The position numbers and the translations under genes are program-made. A stretch of 64,000 nucleotides of DNA from an uncultured Oscillospiraceae bacterium (GTDB taxonomy: Bacteria > Bacillota > Clostridia > Oscillospirales > Ruminococcaceae): assembly GCA_934465295.1 (NCBI GenBank), contig CAKSKU010000016.1, positions 1 to 64,000 on the forward strand. The letters are read 5' to 3'. Numbering within the stretch: position 1 is the first letter of the stretch; every line of letters starts with the position of its first letter. The notes beneath the pieces are model-generated. The model saw only the letters and a list, made by a program, of their open reading frames with translations, had not been told where the DNA came from and ran no database searches. Shown here in pieces: positions 59,579 through 64,000 of this stretch.

Positions 59579-60439
59579 ATGGAAAACATATCTAATCTGG
59601 TACGGTCAAAGGTACTTATTGACGCACTTCCGTACATACAGAAATACTATGGCAAGATAGTTGTTGTAAAATACGGCGGCAATGCTATGACGAACGAAGA
59701 ACTCAAAGATGCTGTTATGAGCGACATTGTACTGCTTTCGCTCATTGGTGTAAAGGTAGTTCTTGTTCACGGCGGCGGCCCCGAGATAAATGATATGCTC
59801 AAAAGAGTCGGTATTGAGAGCAGGTTCGTGAACGGACTTCGCTACACTGACGAGGCTACCGTTGACATCGTTAAGATGGTGCTTGCGGGAAAGGTGAATA
59901 AGGAGCTTGTTTCGCATCTTACGCTCCATAAGGGCAATGCTCTCGGAATGTGCGGAATTGACGGCAATATGATAACTGCGCACAAGATAGAGAGCAAGGA
60001 CGATCTCGGTTTTGTCGGTGAGATAGTAAATGTGAACACCAAGCCTATTCTTGATGCGCTTGATAATGGCTACATTCCTGTTATTTCTACTGTTGCCTGC
60101 GATGAGCAGGGTCAGACCTACAACATCAATGCTGACACGGCGGCTTCGAGAATTGCGGCTGAGCTTGGTGCGGAGAATCTTATCCTTATGACGGATATTG
60201 TCGGTCTTCTCAAAAACAAGGACGATTCTTCCACACTCATTCCGACTGTACACGTCAGTGATGTACCGTTTATGAAGCGTCAGGGCATTATCTCGGGCGG
60301 TATGATACCGAAGATAGACTGCTGTGTTGAGGCTGTACGAAGAGGTGTTTCCAAGACCTGTATCATTGACGGACGTGTTCCGCACTCGATACTCGTTGAG
60401 CTTCTTTCCAGTCAGGGTATTGGTACTCAGTTTGTATAA
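59579..60439 (+). CDS. argB: N-acetylglutamate kinase
   Basis: A 286-residue amino acid kinase with VVKYGGNAM, LVHGGGPEI and the arginine-sensitive type N-terminal helix (LIDALPYIQKYYG). In cyclic pathways this enzyme is the feedback point. GAGGAAG precedes the ATG. Confidence 0.95.
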   Translation: MENISNLVRSKVLIDALPYIQKYYGKIVVVKYGGNAMTNEELKDAVMSDIVLLSLIGVKVVLVHGGGPEINDMLKRVGIESRFVNGLRYTDEATVDIVKMVLAGKVNKELVSHLTLHKGNALGMCGIDGNMITAHKIESKDDLGFVGEIVNVNTKPILDALDNGYIPVISTVACDEQGQTYNINADTAASRIAAELGAENLILMTDIVGLLKNKDDSSTLIPTVHVSDVPFMKRQGIISGGMIPKIDCCVEAVRRGVSKTCIIDGRVPHSILVELLSSQGIGTQFV

Positions 60440-60478
60440 TTACATATAGTTTGAATTGACACAATAATTACATATAGT
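60436..60478. repeat. Two exact 15-bp direct repeats before the lipase-like gene
   Basis: ATAATTACATATAGT occurs at 60436-60450 and 60464-60478, 28 bases apart. The second copy overlaps a promoter (TTGACA 60456-60461, 16 bases, TATAAA 60478-60483). The -10 touches the ATG at 60483. Confidence 0.6.
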
Positions 60479-60482
60479 ATAA

Positions 60483-61922
60483 ATGGTGACGGATATGACT
60501 TTGCTTAAAATTTTTCTTATAATTGCGTTTATAGTTGTAATGGCGGTGCTTGATATCAAGAAAAAGCTTCCGCTGTTCGGTCGGCTTGGCGGTGTTATTG
60601 AAATTTCGCTTTTGCCGCACTGCTGTCTGATAGTTTACCTTGTTATAAAGCTTATGGGCTTTACAGGTGCGGCGGCAGTCTGGGCAGGCATTTTATGCGG
60701 TGGGTTTATGCTTGTCCGCATAATTGTAATGTCGATAAAGCCGCACAACCGAAAGCTTCGTGTCAAGGTTCGTGTAAAGGCGCTTTACGGCGGAAAAGTC
60801 CTGATAGGGTATTCCGCTTGGTCAGTGCTTTTGCAGACGGTGTTTTACATTGTGATGGGCGTGAACGGCTTTTTCGGCTTGCCGAGGGGACTTGTCATTG
60901 CCGACACTGTGACGGCTGTTCTGCTTGTGCTTGGATTTGCGCTGAACGGAATAATAAGGGTGCTTGTGCTTTGTTACAGGCTCAATATCATAAAGCGGAT
61001 AGTGGTTTTCCTGCTTCTGCCGATACCCGTTGTCAACATTTTTGTACTTAGATATATGTACAAGATAGCTGACGAGGAATATGCTTTCGAGGACACGAGG
61101 GCGGAATGTGATGAACAGAGGGCAGAGTCGCAGGTCTGCTGTACGAAATATCCCTTACTGCTCGTTCACGGGATAGGTTTCCGTGACAGACGTTATTTCA
61201 ACTACTGGGGAAGAATACCCAAGGAGCTGAAGAGGAACGGTGCGGCTGTTTACTACGGTATGCAGGACGGCTGTATCACTGTTGAAGCGGCAGGGGAGCA
61301 GATAAAGAAGCGCATACTTGAAGTGATAGATGAAACGGGCTGCGAAAAGGTGAACATAATCGCTCACTCAAAGGGTGGACTTGATGCGAGGTACGTTATT
61401 TCCACGCTCGGAATGGATGAATATGTTGCAAGTCTGACGACTGTGGGAACTCCGCACAGGGGTTCGCAGGTGGCAGACGAGGCGCAGAAGCTTCCCGACA
61501 GCTTATACCGAAAGGTGGCGGCTTATATGGACAGGAGCTTTAACAAGCTTGGAGATGAAAACCCCGATTTTTACAATGCCTGTCACGAATTCACATCGGA
61601 ATATGCGGAAAAATTCAATCGTGAGAACCCCGATTCGGGCAAGGTGTATTATCAGAGCTACACTTCCGTTATGAGCGGAATGTTCAGCTTCGGGATACTT
61701 GCGTTTACATATCTTATCCTGCGCAAATACGGCAGAAATGACGGACTTGTGACGGTAGAGTCTGCAAAGTGGGGCGAGTTCAGAAAGGTTTATGAACCCG
61801 TTCATCACAGAGGCGTTTCGCACGGGGACACTATCGATCTTATGCGTGAGGATTTCAGTGGTTTTGATCCGAGAGAGGCTTATGTTGAGATAGTTTCCGA
61901 TTTAAAGGAAAAAGGATTTTGA
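60483..61922 (+). CDS. Multi-helix membrane protein with lipase-like alpha/beta hydrolase domain
   Basis: A 479-residue protein. About six membrane helices occupy residues 5-195; the C-terminal domain (about 222-479) is a class 2 lipase-like hydrolase with LLLVHGIG, the nucleophile elbow AHSKGG (Ser296), VGTPHRGS and a likely catalytic His in HHRGVSHGD. ATG 60495 may be the true start because a -10 element overlaps 60483. It lies within the arginine cluster. Esterase or lipase activity on membrane lipids is inferred. Confidence 0.82.
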   Translation: MVTDMTLLKIFLIIAFIVVMAVLDIKKKLPLFGRLGGVIEISLLPHCCLIVYLVIKLMGFTGAAAVWAGILCGGFMLVRIIVMSIKPHNRKLRVKVRVKALYGGKVLIGYSAWSVLLQTVFYIVMGVNGFFGLPRGLVIADTVTAVLLVLGFALNGIIRVLVLCYRLNIIKRIVVFLLLPIPVVNIFVLRYMYKIADEEYAFEDTRAECDEQRAESQVCCTKYPLLLVHGIGFRDRRYFNYWGRIPKELKRNGAAVYYGMQDGCITVEAAGEQIKKRILEVIDETGCEKVNIIAHSKGGLDARYVISTLGMDEYVASLTTVGTPHRGSQVADEAQKLPDSLYRKVAAYMDRSFNKLGDENPDFYNACHEFTSEYAEKFNRENPDSGKVYYQSYTSVMSGMFSFGILAFTYLILRKYGRNDGLVTVESAKWGEFRKVYEPVHHRGVSHGDTIDLMREDFSGFDPREAYVEIVSDLKEKGF

Positions 61923-61938
61923 CAAATTTGAATTTCTG

Positions 61939-61967
61939 TTGCAATTTGTTATAAATTCTGTTATAAT
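61939..61967 (+). promoter_or_regulatory. Promoter of the membrane gene-argD unit
   Basis: TTGCAA (61939-61944), 17 bases, TATAAT (61962-61967), directly before the gene at 61987. Confidence 0.75.
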
Positions 61968-61986
61968 GTCCCTAAAGGTGATATAA

Positions 61987-62424
61987 ATGGGTCAGATAAA
62001 CATATTCGGACTTGTTTTTATGATAATTATAATGATACCGAACGTTATCTTTGCTTTGAAATGCAAGGACGGGTTTGAAAACAGGTGGGAAAACAAGGCT
62101 GTTGAGGTGCTTGAACAGATAGGGCGGTATGGGTGTTTTGCTTTTATGGTGATAAACATACCGAAAACGTGGTTCGGGTGGGCATCGGACGAGTCTTTCG
62201 CTTTATATCTTATTGTTGATGCGGTGCTTGTTGCTGCATACTGCGTGATATGGGCGGTGTGCTTTAAGAAAAACAGTGTTTTCCGTGCTTTGAGCCTATC
62301 GATAATACCCTCGGTGATATTCCTTTTCAGCGGAATAATGAGCAGGTCGGTACTTTTGATGATATCGGCGGTCATTTTTGCGCCGTGCCATATACTTATT
62401 TCTTATAAAAATGCAAGGAGCTGA
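61987..62424 (+). CDS. Multi-helix membrane protein
   Basis: A 145-residue protein with about five membrane helices (near 5-24, 48-64, 72-92, 99-116, 119-138). AAAGGTGAT precedes the ATG and argD begins five bases after the stop. No family recognised; an amino acid transport or lipid role cannot be decided. Confidence 0.75.
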   Translation: MGQINIFGLVFMIIIMIPNVIFALKCKDGFENRWENKAVEVLEQIGRYGCFAFMVINIPKTWFGWASDESFALYLIVDAVLVAAYCVIWAVCFKKNSVFRALSLSIIPSVIFLFSGIMSRSVLLMISAVIFAPCHILISYKNARS

Positions 62425-62429
62425 TAAAA

Positions 62430-63599
62430 ATGTCAACTATTGAAAAATTCAATGAACACGTTATGCACACATACAACCGTTACAATGTTGTACTTGAAAA
62501 GGGCAGCGGAAGAACTGCTGTTGACGAGGACGGCAGGGAATACATAGATTTCGGAAGCGGAATAGGCACTAACTCGCTCGGTTACTGTGATGAGGAATGG
62601 GCAGATGCTGTTTGTGCGCAGGCTCGTGCGATACAGCACACATCGAACTATTTTTACACAAAGATACAGGCTGATTTTGCGGCAAAATTGAGTGAAGTAA
62701 CGGGTTATGACAAGATGTTCTTCGGCAACTCGGGTGCAGAGGCTAACGAGTGTGCTATAAAGATAGCAAGAAAGTATTCCTTTGACAAATACGGCAAGGA
62801 CGCAAAGCGCTGGAACATCATCACGCTTGTGAACAGCTTCCACGGAAGAACGCTGACGACGCTTTCGGCTACGGGTCAGGAGGTTTTCCATAACTATTTC
62901 TTCCCGTTCACGGAGGGTTTCATCAACGTTGAGGCAAACAACATTGAAGATCTTCGCGCAAAGGCTGATGACAGCGTATGTGCGATAATGTTTGAATTCG
63001 TTCAGGGTGAGGGCGGTGTAAACTCGCTCGACAAGGCCTTTGTGGACGAGATATTCAAGATCTGTGCTGAAAAAGATATTCTTGCTGTCGCTGACGAGGT
63101 TCAGACTGGGGCAGGCAGAACGGGAACTTTTCTTGCTTCCGAGCAGTTCGGCGTAAAGCCTGACATCACAACGCTCGCAAAGGGTGTTGCGGGCGGTGTT
63201 CCTGTGGGAATTTGTCTTGCCGGAAAGAAATGCTCCGACGTACTGACGGGCGGAACACACGGTTCGACTTTCGGCGGAAATCCTCTTGCGTGTGCAGGCG
63301 GACTTACTGTTGTAAACAAGGTCGGAAGTGAAGATTTCCTAAAGGAAGTTCGCGAAAAGAGCGCATATATGCGTGAAAAGATCACGGCTATGCCTTTGGT
63401 CGAGGGTGTGAGCGGACTTGGACTTATGATAGGAATAACGATAAAGGGCAAGACTGCGGCAGAGGCTGCAAAGGAATGTCTTGCGGACGGTCTATTCGTA
63501 CTAACGGCGAAGGATAAGATAAGACTTCTTCCTCCGCTCAACATTACATATAATGAGATCGACAAGGGTCTTGACATACTTGGGAGAGTGCTTGAATGA
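62430..63599 (+). CDS. argD: Acetylornithine aminotransferase
   Basis: A 389-residue class III PLP aminotransferase that makes N-acetylornithine. NSGAEANECAIK, the EFVQGEGG block, ADEVQTGAGRTG and the PLP lysine in TTLAKGVAGG are visible. It overlaps the next gene by four bases (ATGA). Confidence 0.95.
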   Translation: MSTIEKFNEHVMHTYNRYNVVLEKGSGRTAVDEDGREYIDFGSGIGTNSLGYCDEEWADAVCAQARAIQHTSNYFYTKIQADFAAKLSEVTGYDKMFFGNSGAEANECAIKIARKYSFDKYGKDAKRWNIITLVNSFHGRTLTTLSATGQEVFHNYFFPFTEGFINVEANNIEDLRAKADDSVCAIMFEFVQGEGGVNSLDKAFVDEIFKICAEKDILAVADEVQTGAGRTGTFLASEQFGVKPDITTLAKGVAGGVPVGICLAGKKCSDVLTGGTHGSTFGGNPLACAGGLTVVNKVGSEDFLKEVREKSAYMREKITAMPLVEGVSGLGLMIGITIKGKTAAEAAKECLADGLFVLTAKDKIRLLPPLNITYNEIDKGLDILGRVLE

Positions 63600-64000
63600 T
63601 CTACTATGAAAAATACGGAAATGAATTCAATCCTGTTGTGATACTTCTTCACGACAGCGAATCTGTCTACTGCTTTTCAAAGGAATGTGATTATCTTTCC
63701 AGAAATTACTGCGCTATCGTTCCGCATCTTCCCGGATACGGACGGAATCCCGAGAAGATGTTCTCGACAGAGCGTGCGCTCGAACAGACAGCGGAGCTTG
63801 CGGCTTCGTTCGGCAAGCCTGTGACGCTTGTGGGTGCATCGCTCGGTGCGGAGCTGGCGTTTCATCTTATATGCAAAAACACGGAGCTTTTCAACGGCTG
63901 CATAATGATAAGCCCTTGGCTCGAAAAGGACATCGGCGGTATTGAAAAGGCGCTTGCGCAGCTCAACGAGAGGGAGAAGGTCATCAAGAACAAGCTCCTT
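63596..64000 (+). CDS. Alpha/beta hydrolase, truncated by the window end
   Basis: 135 residues of an alpha/beta hydrolase are visible: VVILLHDSES near the start, PHLPGYG and the nucleophile elbow GASLGAE (Ser about 83). The ATG overlaps the argD stop, so it is coupled to argD. The catalytic acid and histidine lie beyond the window. Substrate unknown. Confidence 0.8.
   Translation, partial: MIYYEKYGNEFNPVVILLHDSESVYCFSKECDYLSRNYCAIVPHLPGYGRNPEKMFSTERALEQTAELAASFGKPVTLVGASLGAELAFHLICKNTELFNGCIMISPWLEKDIGGIEKALAQLNEREKVIKNKLL

Noticed and set aside
1..64000. tRNA, rRNA or transposase genes
   Set aside because: No cloverleaf with TTCRANNC arm, rRNA segment or transposase motif was recognised; a dedicated scan could still find a tRNA missed by eye.

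Overview
The window looks like a chromosomal segment from a Gram-positive gut or rumen Clostridia bacterium, most likely in the Ruminococcus/Oscillospiraceae range. The basis is gene content and style: intracellular GH51 arabinofuranosidase next to CE2 and CE4 esterases, a FAS II operon with fused acetyl-CoA carboxylase genes, class B sortases, DarA-HolB-RicT gene order, a cyclic arginine pathway, strong GGAGG ribosome sites and TTGACA-N17-TATAAT promoters. No rRNA, tRNA, CRISPR array, prophage or transposase gene was found. The species assignment is inference.

Layout. 0-4.5 kb: a 26-residue membrane peptide resembling type I toxins, then a CE4/CE2 operon on the minus strand diverging from an arabinofuranosidase gene that has an AraR-like operator. 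4.7-8.2 kb: a TPR-like membrane protein, aroE and a lipoprotein gene sandwiched between two copies of a repeat block. 8.2-18.2 kb: fatty-acid synthesis (fabD divergent from fabH-fabG-fabF-accB-fabZ-accC-two zinc-ribbon membrane proteins-accD-accA-acpP). 18.4-21.4 kb: a membrane protein with a degenerate GGDEF, an intact EAL domain and a C-terminal beta-helix. 21.7-27.1 kb: ylxM-ffh-rpsP-khpA-rimM-trmD with inserted small membrane genes. 27.4-29.6 kb: ptsH, mobile-type repeats and a PucR/CdaR-type regulator. 29.7-38.6 kb: ftsE-ftsX-M23 peptidase-ctpA, a TPR-like protein, an Orn/Lys/Arg decarboxylase-like enzyme, darA-holB-ricT. 38.7-42.2 kb: small membrane proteins, a cytidylate-kinase-like protein, azlCD and an unusual 13-bp periodic array. 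42.2-50.8 kb, minus strand: four consecutive class B sortases followed by a SpoIID-domain protein and pyrimidine nucleoside phosphorylase. 51-53 kb: nrdR, an XRE regulator and a secreted FnIII-like protein. 53.2-64 kb: argG, a lipoprotein, argH, argC, a HicAB toxin-antitoxin pair, argJ, argB, a lipase-like membrane protein, a membrane protein, argD and the start of an alpha/beta hydrolase.

How the parts work together. The FAS cluster can make malonyl-CoA (AccABCD), load it on AcpP (FabD) and elongate (FabH, FabF, FabG, FabZ), but no enoyl-ACP reductase is present here. FtsEX with the coiled-coil M23 protein is a standard division-hydrolase switch. ArgJ recycles the acetyl group, so argC-argJ-argB-argD make ornithine and argG-argH complete the route from citrulline; a perfect ARG box lies just upstream of argG. 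The sortase operon is the largest accessory unit and no sorting-signal substrate is encoded within the window.

The most unusual non-coding signals are a run of about 21 units of 12-14 bp carrying an NTGTC core (41.43-41.69 kb), a perfectly palindromic promoter with a consensus -35/-10 on both strands (42.32-42.36 kb), and heptamer (AATTNNN) arrays that sit exactly at, and sometimes supply, the 3' ends of genes.
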